DNA from: Fremontodendron californicum
Taxonomy: Eukaryota; Streptophyta; Magnoliopsida; Malvales; Malvaceae
Length of the DNA: 64,000 nucleotides
Assembly (NCBI GenBank): GCA_030761205.1
Contig: JAULJL010000041.1
Span: 3,792,001 to 3,856,000 of the forward strand
Reading direction: 5' to 3'
Position numbers and translations under genes: made by a program. Under the pieces are notes generated by a model. The model made no database searches and was not told the origin of the DNA. It saw only the letters and a list, made by a program, of their open reading frames with translations. Shown here piece by piece: positions 29,765 to 42,163 of this stretch (position 1 is its first letter; each line of letters starts with the position of its first letter).

Positions 29765-30592
29765 CACATTTTGGAGGGCTAAATGACAAGAGACAAGCTT
29801 TACAAATTTCAAAGGTAGGTATAATAGGTGGGTGCATTTTTCTAACAATTTTCGTCATATTGTATGACAATTTTGATCAGCCAACTTGATGGTCGATTTT
29901 GTCAATCTTGGAGGCCTGATCTGATCACATGGTCTTCTAGAAAACTGTTCCCCTATGAGTTACTGATTCATAGCCGTTGGAATCAGCTCATTTGCTGATG
30001 TGGAGAAGAAGATATGGGCAAAATACGAAAACAGGTCAGCACAGACGTCATTGCACATCAGCCAACTTGATGGTCGATTTCTTCAATATTGGAGGCTTTA
30101 TCTGATCACATGGTCTTCTAGACACATGTTCCCCTATCAGTTATTGACCCATAGCCGTTGGAATCAGCTCATTTGCTGATGTGTATCGGACGATATGGTA
30201 AAAATGCGAAAACTGCTCAGGACAGACGTCATTGCACATCAGCCAACTTGATGGTTGATTTCGCTAGGCAAAACGACTCCGTTTCAAGAAGTGTAAAACA
30301 TGAAAAAGATATATATGCCTCTTAACTTTGCACGGTTAAAATTTCAGCCTTATTGCTTCAGTGAAACTCGAGATATAGCTGATATGGCAAAAGCTGTCGG
30401 AACTGGAACTGAACTGGATTTGCCCTTAATTCTAGTAATCTGAAATCACTCAAAAAAAACTTGTGAAAAACACCAAATTACATAAAAATATAAAAGATCA
30501 TAAACACAATTAGACTAAACAATAATAACTCGTATTTGACACAAAACAATAATAAAACATAACTAAAAACTATATAATTATACGAGTTATCA

Positions 30593-30605
30593 CACCCCCA
30601 CACTT
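30593..30605 (-). other. Polypurine tract of element B
   Basis: CACCCCCACACTT adjoining the LTR. Confidence 0.82.
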
Positions 30606-32406
30606 AGATTGTTGCTAGTCCCTAGCAACGACTCAATAAAAATAAAATAAGAAAATCTAATCTAATCCACTTTCGTAGGAAATCACGGTGGCACTTAGCA
30701 TGTGACACAAGCCTTTAAACCCCTAGGTGTCCCTAGTGGACGAGTTTAGTCTCGTGAGGGTTTACTAGAACGATACCCACAAACATTGAAAAACTAAAAT
30801 ATAAATAAACTACATATACTAAAAATATTTACTCCTAATCCTTTCAATACAAATTAGAGACAATCTTTGAACAAGTCTTATAAACTAATCAATAGCTTAA
30901 AGAATTTCACAAAAAATCATACTTGAATGTAAATTGTTTGAGTTAAGCCAATATTAACATAACATATTTCAATCAAAATAGTGCATATTCAAACTTAATC
31001 TCAACTACTCACATGGGATACCCTCATGATTTTCACTCTTTAAAGTAGTGGTGAAGTGTTTACACTCAAACAATCTCATGAAAACAGTTCTACCATATTT
31101 TTGCTTGTCCACCTATTCTCCACTATTTAGATCATACAACTTCATGAATCAAGAGGTCTTTAATCAAGGTTGTAATGGGGCCAAGGGGTTTGTAATGTGG
31201 TTGAAAAACAAAAGGATAAAGATATCACAAAGGTTCCAAAGAGTTCATAAAGTTTCGAGACATAAATAGATCATACAAATAAAACTTCTCAAAACTCTTA
31301 TAAAGCACATAATAACATAGGCTAAATATTCATGTTGAGCCTTTGCATCATTCTAACCAACTTTGTAACATCTTTTTCTTTACTTTAACTAGAAGTTCAA
31401 GAGAAGATTTTTTTTTTTTTTTGTTTTTTTGTTTTTTTATATGAGAATGTATTTGACAATGATCCCTTTCTTTTTCTCTTGACTTTTTTCTTTCTTTCCC
31501 CCCCACACTTATTTCTTGTTTCTAACCCAAATTTTCAATAAATCTTCTTTGTCTTTGCAACTTGTCTCAAAACATGCTAATTCATCTTTTGGAACAAAGG
31601 TAAAGATATAAGTATATTTAGGTTAGGGACAAGTTATGGTTACCAAAGATATAGCTTATTCAATGTAGGCTCAAATTGGTTCACTAAGGGTGTGTTCTCT
31701 TGGAACATTAATAATGGATGGCTGTTTGGCTCTGGTTATAATCTTAATGCCTCTATCATATTCATGTTGTCACATGTATCAATATAGTCTCAAACGGTTT
31801 AAAGCAAGTTCTAGAGAATCATGTAATCATAAGAGCACTCAAGAAAGAAATTAGATTGATTTGTATAATGCATCAATCATTATAGGCTCAAAAACTCACA
31901 AGGATGATTATACAAGTCAGATTAAGTCTAAACATGCTTCTTTCTCAATCAACATATCATATTAACATTGGCTCATAAAAGATTGACATCAAGCTCAATT
32001 CTCATGAAAATCTTCTCACTAATAAATCTGTTTTAGACTTATGCAATTCATATCTCATCATAGTATTGAAAGTAACTAAAACACACTAAAAACACACTAA
32101 GTCTAAACATGCTTTTTTTTTTTTTTTTTTTTTTTTTAGAAGATTAAATCAAACTGACAAGGTATGTCTCAAGTCTCCCTTACTCAGACCTTGTTCAGAA
32201 TGAATACTTCTAAATGTCTTAAAACACAACAAATTTTTTTTTTTTTTTTTTTTTTTATATTAGAAAAATATGTCCCTTACCCCCTACTAAAATATGACAT
32301 TGTCCCCAATGTCAAATTTTAAAGGTAGAATTTAGGAGATATTACCTGCAGAGGTTGCTAACCACTTATTATAACTGAGACACAACAAGCAAAATGTTAG
32401 ATAATG
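30606..32406 (-). other. Non-coding 3' tail of element B
   Basis: Slightly shorter than in A: the hairpin/G-run part is deleted next to a long T run (about 32110-32138), and only one copy of the duplicated unit remains. No gene seen. Confidence 0.68.
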
Positions 32407-33054
32407 TCACAAAGACAAAGTGCAATCCACTCCTTGCTCGTCCATATCTCTTTTTCTTTTTCCGAGCGTTTGCGAAACAACCGTAGCAGATAAACACTCA
32501 TAATCTTGGAGCTTTTTTAGTAAATCTTCAATGGTTGTAGCAGAAATTATGGTTCTCCTTGCCTCTGAAAACATGAATCCATTATCCACAGCATTATCTA
32601 AATATGAAAGCAAATTACTAAAATAACCATTAATATTAAGCAAACCAATGGGTTTCTTATTTGTGACCAAAGATGACCAAGAAGCCACGCAAGCTATTTC
32701 TTCCAATGTACCCAGACCTCCTGGTAAAGCAATGAATGCATCGGCACAATGGTACATGATTGTCATCCGTTCAGGGATACTCCAGACTTGTATTTCCTTA
32801 CCCAAGGTAGGTCCACAAAAATCTGTGAATAGTTTTGGCACGATTCCTAGAACTGGACTTCCTCCGGCGTGTGCTGCTGTAGCGACTGCTCCCATTAAAC
32901 CCGTACTACCGCCTCCATAAATCAAGTGGATCTTTTGTTGGGCAAGTATTACTCCAACTCTTATGGCTTCATCAGCGAATATGTTATTTTTCCCTGGATA
33001 AGCACCTCCAAAGACACAAATTTTTTTAATGCGCTGGGATGAAGTACTTTCCAT
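32407..33054 (-). CDS. LOG-type cytokinin phosphoribohydrolase (element B)
   Basis: 215 residues with the intact signature PGGLGTLEE (111-119), Arg96 in PERMTIM and YGGGSTGLMG. Private changes are His102-Cys103 in place of His-Ser, and TNKKPIG instead of TKKKPIG, the latter shared with element E. An in-frame start 13 codons upstream (33093) exists here because the A run has a compatible length. All catalytic-type residues are present, so this copy could encode active enzyme. Confidence 0.9.
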   Translation of the reverse strand: MESTSSQRIKKICVFGGAYPGKNNIFADEAIRVGVILAQQKIHLIYGGGSTGLMGAVATAAHAGGSPVLGIVPKLFTDFCGPTLGKEIQVWSIPERMTIMYHCADAFIALPGGLGTLEEIACVASWSSLVTNKKPIGLLNINGYFSNLLSYLDNAVDNGFMFSEARRTIISATTIEDLLKKLQDYECLSATVVSQTLGKRKRDMDEQGVDCTLSL

Positions 33055-33416
33055 TTTTTTTTTCTTCGAGCGCCTGAAAGAGAATGAGTACATGGTGTAA
33101 TATATAGAGGACTCAGTAGTGAATCAGACAAGAGTAATAATGTCGCCGAAAGTGTATCTGACCTGTCAGAAGAAAATGTTAACCTAACAAAAGATTTTTG
33201 CGTGATTTCAGGAAGAAAATCAAAAAGAGAAGAAAAATCAACCGTAAAAGACAAATAAAAAAAATGAGAATAATTACACAAATCGAACAACACGTAAATT
33301 AAACCGAAATGAAGTTATTGCAAATCAAACCAAAAGCTGAGAAGTCATTTATTGTAGTTGTGATTGTGGCTCACATCTTCCTCTGGTTTTACGTCCAGAA
33401 ACGGCTTAAACGCCTT
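33055..33416 (-). other. Spacer between NABP-like and LOG genes, element B
   Basis: 362 bp like copy 2, without the rearrangement seen in A. The alternate-frame upstream frame (to 33293) overlaps the LOG start. Confidence 0.4.
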
Positions 33417-33953
33417 CTATGAGTCGAGGATATGCTTCCCATCCAGTTTTCTTACAAGCTGGCAAACAGGGTCTTTTAACATCAGATTCCCAAGATGTTG
33501 CCATTCCCTTTGGAATTGCGGCCATAAATCAAGAATTTCTCTTTGTACGTCTCCACTAGGATGCGTCTCAAGAGAAAGTTGGATATTACCCAAATTCTCC
33601 TTACTCAGTCCATCCTTAATGAATTCAATTTTATCATCTCGATTAGAGGACGGAATCCCAATAGAACGACATTTACCGTTACACGTCCATCGTGCATATT
33701 TGTGGCAATTTGAACTCAAGCGCTTTGCTCGTCGCTTCTTTGCAAAAGTGCTTCTACCTGTACCTGGTAAATGCAAAACAGGAAGATATTCATCTTCACG
33801 TACCTTGGCTTCAATTATCCAACGTATGTCTCCAGGAATCCCTTTCTGCATAAGCATTCTTAATCTTTCGAAACGAACTTGGTAAAGCTTCAGTAAAATA
33901 TTTCGAGGAAAAGGAGGAAATCGTTTCTGCAATCTTGTGAGAATATCATCCAT
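33417..33953 (-). CDS. Cysteine-rich nucleic-acid-binding-like protein, one Cys lost (element B)
   Basis: 178 residues and open. The second cysteine of the array is Tyr (NCHKYARWTC; Cys86Tyr), so metal binding is probably lost. The basic box reads KKRRAKRLSS with Leu79 instead of Met. Gln36 replaces His36. This is the only one of the five copies with a damaged cysteine array. Confidence 0.6.
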   Translation of the reverse strand: MDDILTRLQKRFPPFPRNILLKLYQVRFERLRMLMQKGIPGDIRWIIEAKVREDEYLPVLHLPGTGRSTFAKKRRAKRLSSNCHKYARWTCNGKCRSIGIPSSNRDDKIEFIKDGLSKENLGNIQLSLETHPSGDVQREILDLWPQFQREWQHLGNLMLKDPVCQLVRKLDGKHILDS

Positions 33954-34103
33954 CCTGAAAAGAAAAAAAATGAAAAAAATTGAAAGAGAAATTGGAAGAG
34001 AAATTTATATACAATATCAGTTTTGTGGGTAGCTGATGGAACCGATTTAAATAATCACGGAGTACCGTTATCCGCCATTTAACCGGGGTTAAAAAATTAT
34101 ATT

Positions 34104-34108
34104 TATAT
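34104..34108. repeat. Target-site duplication of element C, left
   Basis: TATAT, repeated at 40754-40758. Joining the flanks restores the spacer sequence seen in copy 1 near 6330. Confidence 0.88.
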
Positions 34109-35949
34109 TGATGCACCCAAAAGAGTGTATCTTATTTAACCTTGCACTAAAAAGATAAATTGTAAGTATAGTAGTTAGCAAGGGTCGAGTCCTCAGGGAT
34201 TGGGTTTTAGTTTATAAGTTAATAGTTTAAAACTTAAATTCAAGAACAATAAAAGAAAAGGGGTTTTTTGAAGCCAGATTTAAACTAAAGTAAATAATAA
34301 GAATAAGATGCAAGGCGGTATAACCAGCCAATAAAAATATATATACTAAATTAGGCGGTATAACCAGCCAATAAAAATATATATACTAAATTAGGCGGTA
34401 TAACCAGCCAATAAAAATAAATATACTTTTAATAATAAGCAAACTAGAAAAGTAAGAAAACAAGTAAGTAAGAAGAATCAAATATGAAAAATATGGTTAA
34501 GGTTTCATTCTCCACCACTAGACATCATTAAGAATCAATTTCAGATCTATCAATATCAACCAACTATCAAAGTTAACAACCGTAGATAACAACAAGCTCT
34601 GTTATCCCAATCTTTCCTTAGTTTGTCGTTAAATAGAACAAGCTCTCTATTTAATCTCTAACCATTAAACAACCTAGAATAAGCTCTCTAAATTCAATTT
34701 AATGGCAGCTTTATGATGAGAAAGATAGGTTGATCTAAGCAACAAACACATAAGCTCGGATTGTTCAACTTAGGTTATGTTCCACTTTGCAATTATTGAA
34801 AACTTGACTATAATCATTAATCACAAATTGCCACTTATGAATAGGAAATCAAGACAATTACACGGATCAAGACTCCTAAACTAGCAATAGATAATTATCA
34901 AGATCTATCTAGTTGTACACCTAAATAAATCAAGACAACATCATGAACAATTCTTGTAGAAGAACATAAGCAACTTTGATAGAAAATTAATGATAGATAG
35001 AATCTGAAAATCAATCACAAAACATGTCTAGGGCTTTGAAATCACCCTTAACCAAATAGAAGTTTAGCCTAGCATAGGCATTGTAAACATAAACATAAAA
35101 TTAAAGAAAATCTAAGAAGAAAATAAAAGAAAGAAAGAAGAAGAAGAAGAATATTAATTATCCAACCTCTTGCTCTTTCTAAAGAAAAAGAAAACTAGAG
35201 AAAAGAAAGAAGAAGAAAACTTAGAGAATTTTATTACAATGGCTAATATCCTACCTATGTACAATATGATCCTCTTCAATCATCCAAGGCCCTCTATTTA
35301 TACACATTTTGGAGGGCTAAATGACAAGAGACAAGCTTTACAAATTTCAAAGGTAGGTATAATAGGTGGGTGAATTTTTCTAACAATTTTCGTCATATTG
35401 TATGACAATTTTGATCAGCCAACTTGATGGTCGATTTCGTCAATGTTGGAGGCCTGATCTGATCACATGGTCTTCTAGAAAAAGGTTCCCCTATCAGTTA
35501 CGGATCCATAGCCATTGGAATCAGCTCATTTGCTGATGTGGATAAGCAGATATGGGCAAAATACGAAAACAGGTCAGCACAGACGTCATTGCACATCAGC
35601 CAACTTGATGGTCGATTTCGCTAGGGAAAACGACTCCGTTTCAAGAAGTGTAAAACATGAAAAAGATAGATATGCCTCTTAGCTTTGCACGGCTACAAAT
35701 TTCAGCCTTATTGCTTCAGTGAAACTCCAGATATAGCTGATATGGAAAAAAGTGTCGGAACTGGAACTGAACTGGATTTGCCCTTAATTCTAGTAATCTG
35801 AAATCACTCAAAGAAACTTGTGAAAAACACCAAATTACATAAAAATATAAAAGATCATAAACACAATTAGACTAAACAATAATAACTCGTATTTGACACA
35901 AAACAATAATAAAACATAACTAAAAACTATATAATTATACGAGTTATCA
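34109..35949 (-). repeat. 3' LTR of element C (1841 bp)
   Basis: TGATGCACCC to GAGTTATCA; three minisatellite units from 34314; TATA box at 35292-35302. It lacks the 180-bp duplication. Confidence 0.93.
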
Positions 35950-35962
35950 CACCCCCACACTT
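35950..35962 (-). other. Polypurine tract of element C
   Basis: CACCCCCACACTT next to the LTR. The bases beyond it (AGCTTTTTGCTAGTCCTCGAGC) differ from the other copies. Confidence 0.8.
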
Positions 35963-37829
35963 AGCTTTTTGCTAGTCCTCGAGCAAAACAAATAAAAATA
36001 AAATATGAAAATCTAATCTAATCCACTTTCGTAGGAAATCACGGTGGCACTTAGCATGTGACACAAGCCTTTAAACCCCTAGGTGTCCCTAGTGGACGAG
36101 TTTAGTCTCGTGAGGGTTTAGTAGAACGATACCCACAAACATTGAAAAACTAAAATATAAATAAACTACATATACTAAAAATATTTATTCCTAATCCTTT
36201 CAATACAAATTAGAGACAATCTTTGAACAAGTCTTATAAACTAATCAATAGCTTAAAGAATTTCACAAAAATTCATGCTTGAATATAAATTGTTTGAGTT
36301 AAGCCAATATTAACATAACATATCTCAATCAAAATAGTGCATGTTCAAATTTAATCTCAACTTCTCACATGATATACCCTCATGATTTTCACTCTTTAAA
36401 GTAGTGGTGAAGTGTTTACACTCAATCAATCTCATGAAAACAGTTCTACCATATTCTTGCTTGTCCACCTATTCTCCACTATTTAGATCATACAACTTCA
36501 TGAATCAAGAGGTCTTTAATCAAGGTTGTAATGGGGCCAAGGGGTTTGTAATGTGGTTGAATAACAAAAGGATAAAGATATCACAAAGGCTCCAAAGAGT
36601 TCATAAAGTTTAGAGACATAATAAGATCATACAAAGAAACTTCACAAAACTCTTTACAAGTACATAGTCACCTAGGCCGAATATTCATGTTGGGCCTTTT
36701 CTTCATTCTAAACAACTTTGTAACATCTTTTTCTTTTTCCACAAATTCAAGAGATGATTCATAATTTTTACTTAGGAATGTATTTGCCAGTATTCCATTT
36801 CTTTTTCTCTTGACTTTTCTTTTCTTTTCCCCCCACACTTATTTCTTGTTTCTAACCCAAATTTTCAACTAAAAATATCCCTTGTTTTTTGCAATATGTA
36901 TCAAAATATATAATCCATCTTTAGAACAAGGGTAAAGATATAAATGTGTTTAGGCTAGGTGTAAGATGTGGTTACCAAATAAATAGCTTATTCAATGTAG
37001 GCTCAAATTGGTTCACTAGAGGGATGTTCTCTTGGAACATCAATAAGGGATGGCTGTTTTGCCCTAGTTAAAATGTCCTAATGCCTCTATCATATTCATG
37101 TTGTTACATGCATCAATATAGTCTCAAATGGTTTAAAGCAAGTTCTAGAGAATCATGTAATCATAAGAGCACTCAAGAAAGAAATTAGATTGATTTGTAT
37201 AATGCATCAATCATTATAGGCTCAAAAACTCACAAGGATGATTATACAAGTCAGATTAAGTCTAAACATGCTTCTTTCTCAATCAACATATCATATTAAC
37301 ATTGGCTCATAAAAAGGTTGACATCAAGCTCAATTCTCATGAAAATCTTCTCACTAATAAATCTGTTTTAGACTTATGCAATTCATATCTCATCATTGTA
37401 TTAAAAAGTAACTAAAACACACTAAAAATAATAATAAAGACTCATAAAAAAAATAGTAGACAAAAATAAAAGAAATCCTAAATCATTCCCCCCACACTTA
37501 ATTCTTACATTGTCCTCAATGTAAGTCTATTAACCCAAATGAAAGAATCATGTGTAAGAGAAAAGAACTAATAACATAAGAATAGGAACAACTAAGACTC
37601 AAAACAAAACAAACTCATGCAACCTAAATAATCCTAAAATACTAAACAAAAATTAACAAGTAAACATAAAAAATAAAAATAAAAATAAAAACAATAAAAA
37701 TAAAAATAATAAAAGAAAAGAAAAAGGAAAAGGAAAAGAAAGAGAAAGCAAATCTGAATATGGAAGGTTGGCAATTTCTTCTTTAATTGGGTTGCCTTCC
37801 CAATTAACACTTGAGTTAATGTTTGGAAC
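35963..37829 (-). other. Non-coding tail of element C and join to mini-gag
   Basis: The tail matches the other copies up to about 37660. It then passes through an AAAATAAAAAC-rich low-complexity stretch into the mini-gag 3' flank, which keeps the TTGGG/CCCAA-type stem-loop of the post-pol region (about 37787-37805). Confidence 0.65.
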
Positions 37830-38768
37830 CTAACCAACACCCCTTCTTGGCTTTTTAGGCTTGTCAGGCTCATACATGAAATTTTCCAAATTAATGCGTT
37901 TGAGAGGAAGCTTTCTTTGCACAACAGTGGATGCATTCTCCATTACAAGTATTATTCCATCATCCTTTGTGGTGCATATCTCATCGAGGAATGGAGCATA
38001 TTTTGATACTTGTTGAATGGCATCCACAAACAAGTTGTTTAAGGTTTCTGGCATGTGTTGTTCATGTTCTTCCTCCATGAACTTTGCAAATCTACTAGGA
38101 AAAGGTGGAGAAGAAACATTAGTAAAAAGTGGAACCTTAAACGTTACCTCAGGTGCCGAAATACTCTTATTTGGATTTGTGGCTTCATTATCCTCAAGAA
38201 TAGAATCCATCTCTAATTTTGTCTCATCCTCATCTTGTTCCTCATTCCTCAAGGTCACAATCGTAGCATTCTCCTTTGGGTTAATCATCGTTTGGGCAGG
38301 GAGTTCTTCAGATCTTTGTGCTACCCATCCCACCATACTACTAGTCAATTGGATCATTTGCTTTTCCAAACTCTGGATGCTTGCCCTTGTTTCCTGTTGA
38401 AATTGCAATGTATCAGTAACAAGAGAATATACAAGATCTTCTAAAGAAGTACCTGAGTTTTGAGTCATATGTGGTGGTTGAAAAAGATCTGGTTCTTGGG
38501 ACCATGATTGATTGAAGCTAGATGGATGAGTGCAATTGGCATAAGGATCTACTTCTTGGTAATTTTTCAAGTAGCCATAATTAGTATGATCCCACCATCC
38601 CTCATGGTAAGTGTTTGAGTAATGATCATACTGTTGGTCTTGGATCACTTGATGGCCTTGACATCCTCCCATGGCAAATTGTTGATCTGGGAAGGTGAGA
38701 TTGGCTTGTTGATTCTCCATGTTCATGTATGCCACCAACTCTTCAAGTGTTAGATTGCTCAATTCCAT
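37830..38768 (-). CDS. Mini-gag: 312-residue Gag-linker/protease-leader protein (element C)
   Basis: This frame derives from the middle of gag-pol. Residues 24-66 match the Gag region around the zinc knuckle (QQFAMGG...YSNTYHEGWWDHTNYGY), but the knuckle itself is deleted. TQNSGTSLEDLVYSLVTDTLQFQQET (102-127) matches the Gag C-terminal helix region, and PPFPSRFAK (221-229) the protease leader. It stops after KPKKPRRGVG, before the protease active site. The capsid domain is missing and a new N-terminus (MELSNLTLEELVAYMN) provides the start. Three of four copies are intact at the same length, which suggests a maintained product, perhaps one that co-assembles with full Gag. Function unknown. Confidence 0.75.
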   Translation of the reverse strand: MELSNLTLEELVAYMNMENQQANLTFPDQQFAMGGCQGHQVIQDQQYDHYSNTYHEGWWDHTNYGYLKNYQEVDPYANCTHPSSFNQSWSQEPDLFQPPHMTQNSGTSLEDLVYSLVTDTLQFQQETRASIQSLEKQMIQLTSSMVGWVAQRSEELPAQTMINPKENATIVTLRNEEQDEDETKLEMDSILEDNEATNPNKSISAPEVTFKVPLFTNVSSPPFPSRFAKFMEEEHEQHMPETLNNLFVDAIQQVSKYAPFLDEICTTKDDGIILVMENASTVVQRKLPLKRINLENFMYEPDKPKKPRRGVG

Positions 38769-38888
38769 CGTTTTTTATTTTTTTTTTTTTCAAAATTTGA
38801 TAAGAAAAACTTGTATGTACAAGAAAATAGAACTAATTAGAACTGAAAATAAGAATAAACCAAGTAACAAATAAACTAAAGAAAACAA

Positions 38889-38906
38889 TCCCCGGCAACG
38901 GCGCCA
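38889..38906 (-). other. Primer binding site, element C
   Basis: TCCCCGGCAACGGCGCCA on the plus strand, 6 bases from the LTR. Confidence 0.87.
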
Positions 38907-38912
38907 AAAATT

Positions 38913-40753
38913 TGATGCACCCAAAAGAGTGTATCTTATTTAACCTTGCACTAAAAAGATAAATTGTAAGTATAGTAGTTAGCAAGGGTCGAGTCCTCAG
39001 GGATTGGGTTTTAGTTTATAAGTTAATAGTTTAAAACTTAAATTCAAGAACAATAAAAGAAAAGGGGTTTTTTGAAGCCAGATTTAAACTAAAGTAAATA
39101 ATAAGAATAAGATGCAAGGCGGTATAACCAGCCAATAAAAATATATATACTAAATTAGGCGGTATAACCAGCCAATAAAAATATATATACTAAATTAGGC
39201 GGTATAACCAGCCAATAAAAATAAATATACTTTTAATAATAAGCAAACTAGAAAAGTAAGAAAACAAGTAAGTAAGAAGAATCAAATATGAAAAATATGG
39301 TTAAGGTTTCATTCTCCACCACTAGACATCATTAAGAATCAATTTCAGATCTATCAATATCAACCAACTATCAAAGTTAACAACCGTAGATAACAACAAG
39401 CTCTGTTATCCCAATCTTTCCTTAGTTTGTCGTTAAATAGAACAAGCTCTCTATTTAATCTCTAACCATTAAACAACCTAGAATAAGCTCTCTAAATTCA
39501 ATTTAATGGCAGCTTTATGATGAGAAAGATAGGTTGATCTAAGCAACAAACACATAAGCTCGGATTGTTCAACTTAGGTTATGTTCCACTTTGCAATTAT
39601 TGAAAACTTGACTATAATCATTAATCACAAATTGCCACTTATGAATAGGAAATCAAGACAATTACACGGATCAAGACTCCTAAACTAGCAATAGATAATT
39701 ATCAAGATCTATCTAGTTGTACACCTAAATAAATCAAGACAACATCATGAACAATTCTTGTAGAAGAACATAAGCAACTTTGATAGAAAATTAATGATAG
39801 ATAGAATCTGAAAATCAATCACAAAACATGTCTAGGGCTTTGAAATCACCCTTAACCAAATAGAAGTTTAGCCTAGCATAGGCATTGTAAACATAAACAT
39901 AAAATTAAAGAAAATCTAAGAAGAAAATAAAAGAAAGAAAGAAGAAGAAGAAGAATATTAATTATCCAACCTCTTGCTCTTTCTAAAGAAAAAGAAAACT
40001 AGAGAAAAGAAAGAAGAAGAAAACTTAGAGAATTTTATTACAATGGCTAATATCCTACCTATGTACAATATGATCCTCTTCAATCATCCAAGGCCCTCTA
40101 TTTATACACATTTTGGAGGGCTAAATGACAAGAGACAAGCTTTACAAATTTCAAAGGTAGGTATAATAGGTGGGTGAATTTTTCTAACAATTTTCGTCAT
40201 ATTGTATGACAATTTTGATCAGCCAACTTGATGGTCGATTTCGTCAATGTTGGAGGCCTGATCTGATCACATGGTCTTCGAGAAAAAGGTTCCCCTATCA
40301 GTTACGGATCCATAGCCATTGGAATCAGCTCATTTGCTGATGTGGATAAGCAGATATGGGCAAAATACGAAAACAGGTCAGCACAGACGTCATTGCACAT
40401 CAGCCAACTTGATGGTCGATTTCGCTAGGGAAAACGACTCCGTTTCAAGAAGTGTAAAACATGAAAAAGATAGATATGCCTCTTAGCTTTGCACGGCTAC
40501 AAATTTCAGCCTTATTGCTTCAGTGAAACTCCAGATATAGCTGATATGGAAAAAAGTGTCGGAACTGGAACTGAACTGGATTTGCCCTTAATTCTAGTAA
40601 TCTGAAATCACTCAAAGAAACTTGTGAAAAACACCAAATTACATAAAAATATAAAAGATCATAAACACAATTAGACTAAACAATAATAACTCGTATTTGA
40701 CACAAAACAATAATAAAACATAACTAAAAACTATATAATTATACGAGTTATCA
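38913..40753 (-). repeat. 5' LTR of element C (1841 bp)
   Basis: Near-identical twin of the LTR at 34109; three minisatellite units from 39118; TATA box at 40096-40106, the promoter of this element. Confidence 0.93.
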
Positions 40754-40758
40754 TATAT
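40754..40758. repeat. Target-site duplication of element C, right
   Basis: TATAT, matching 34104-34108. Confidence 0.88.
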
Positions 40759-41089
40759 CTAGTTATTTTCAAAACATGGATCAGAAAGAAAAACAACATC
40801 AAAAAACTCAAAAATAAAATCCTAAATTCTTCCCCCCACACATAATTCTTACATTGTCATTAATGTAATGCTATTAACCCAAATGAAAGAATCATGTGTA
40901 AGTGAAAAGAACTATTAAACAAAATAAACTTATGCAGCCTAAATGAACTTAAAAACACTAAACACAATGAACAAAGAAACATAAGAAAAAGATAAAGAAA
41001 AAGAGAGCAAATCTGAGGATGGCAGTTTGGCAATGCTTTCACTAATTAGGCTGCCTCCCCCAATTAGCACTTGATTGATTGTTTCTAGT
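40759..41089 (-). other. Spacer between mini-gag and NABP-like gene, element B (right part)
   Basis: Continues the spacer broken by element C. Holds the decayed hairpin/C-run module (about 40832-40868) and the stem-loop region after mini-gag (about 41040-41065). No gene. Confidence 0.55.
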
Positions 41090-42028
41090 CTAGCCAATTC
41101 CCCTTCTTGGCTTTTTAGGATCTTTTGGCTTAGACATGAAACTTCTCGGATTTTTGCGTTTTGGAGGAAGTTTTCTTTGCAAAACAGCTAATGCATTCTC
41201 CCCCACACGTACTATTTCATCATTCTTGGTGGGGTATAGCTCTTTGAGGAATTGTGCATATCTTGGTACTTGTCTAATGGCATCCACAAGCAAGCTGTTT
41301 AAGGTTTCCAAAAATTGTTGTACATGTTCCTCCTTCTTGGACTTTGCAAATCTGCTGGGAAAAAGTGGAGAAGGAACATTAGTAGAAATAAGAACCTTAA
41401 AAGCTACCTGAGGTGTCAAAGTACTCTCCTTTTGAATGGTGGCTTCATTATCCTCAAGAAGTGAATCCATCTTTGGTTTTGTCTCATCCTCATCTTGTTC
41501 CTCATTTCTCAAGGTCACAATAGTAGCATTCTCCTTTGGGTTAATCACCGTTTGGGAAGGGAGTGCTAGAGATCTTTCTGCTACTAATTCCACCATACTA
41601 CTAGCCAATAGGCTCATTTACCTTTCCAAACTCTGGATGCTTGCCCTTGTTTCCTGTTGAAATTGCAAAGTATCAGTAACAAGAGAATGTACAAGATCTT
41701 CTAAATAAGTACCTGAGTTTTGAATCATATGTGGTGGTTGAAAAAGATCTGGTTCTTGAGACCATGATTGATTGAAGCTAGATGGATGAGTGTAATTGGC
41801 ATAAGGATCTACTTCTTGGTAATTTTTCGAGTAGCCATAATTAGTATGATCCCACCATCCCTCATGGTAAGTGTTTGAGCAATGATCATACTGTTGGTCT
41901 TGGAACACTTGATGGCCTTGACATCCTCCCATGGCCAATTGTTGAACTGGGGAGGTGAGCTTGGCTTGTTGATTCTCTATGTTCATGTATGCCACCAACT
42001 CTTCAAGTGTTAGATTGCTCAATTCCAT
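41090..42028 (-). pseudogene. Mini-gag with one nonsense codon (element B)
   Basis: Same 312-codon gene as in A, C and E. A CAA-to-TAA change at 41618-41620 stops it after 136 residues (SIQSLER); homology continues to KPKKPRRGIG. No other break is visible, so the mutation is recent, as the near-identical LTRs of B also imply. Confidence 0.85.
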
Positions 42029-42139
42029 CGTTTTTTTTTTTCAAAATTTGATAAGAAAAACCCGTATGTACAAGAAAATAAATATCATTAGAACTGAAAA
42101 TAAAAATAAACCAAGTAACAAATAAACTAAAAAAAACAA

Positions 42140-42157
42140 TCCCCGGCAACGGCGCCA
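42140..42157 (-). other. Primer binding site, element B
   Basis: TCCCCGGCAACGGCGCCA on the plus strand, six bases from the LTR. Confidence 0.87.
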
Positions 42158-42163
42158 AAAATT

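Larger units (their letters stand above)
28471..30592 (-). repeat. 3' LTR of element B (2122 bp)
   Basis: Longer than the usual LTR because of five minisatellite units and a second, diverged copy of a segment of about 180 bp (about 29885-30245, ending CATCAGCCAACTTGATGG each time). TATA box at 29754-29764. Confidence 0.93.
34109..40753 (-). mobile_element. Element C: minimal non-autonomous copy with mini-gag only, nested in B
   Basis: 6645 bp: 5' LTR, primer site, mini-gag, tail, polypurine tract and 3' LTR. LOG and the NABP-like gene are both absent; the mini-gag 3' flank runs straight into the tail through an A-rich stretch (about 37660-37740). The LTRs are both 1841 bp and I noticed only about one difference (GTCTTCT versus GTCTTCG), so this is the youngest insertion. 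Confidence 0.93.

Noticed and set aside
29701..29889. Recurrent 60-67 residue frame beginning MANILPMYN in LTRs (also 2514, 35170, 39974, 43394, 50699)
   Set aside because: It lies antisense to the element across the TATA region and recurs only because the LTR is repeated. No domain or codon signal.
31048..31269. Frame MVKCLHSNNLMKTVLP... in the tails (also 1330, 36404, 52138)
   Set aside because: Antisense to each element's genes and broken or altered in several copies; conserved only as part of the tail.
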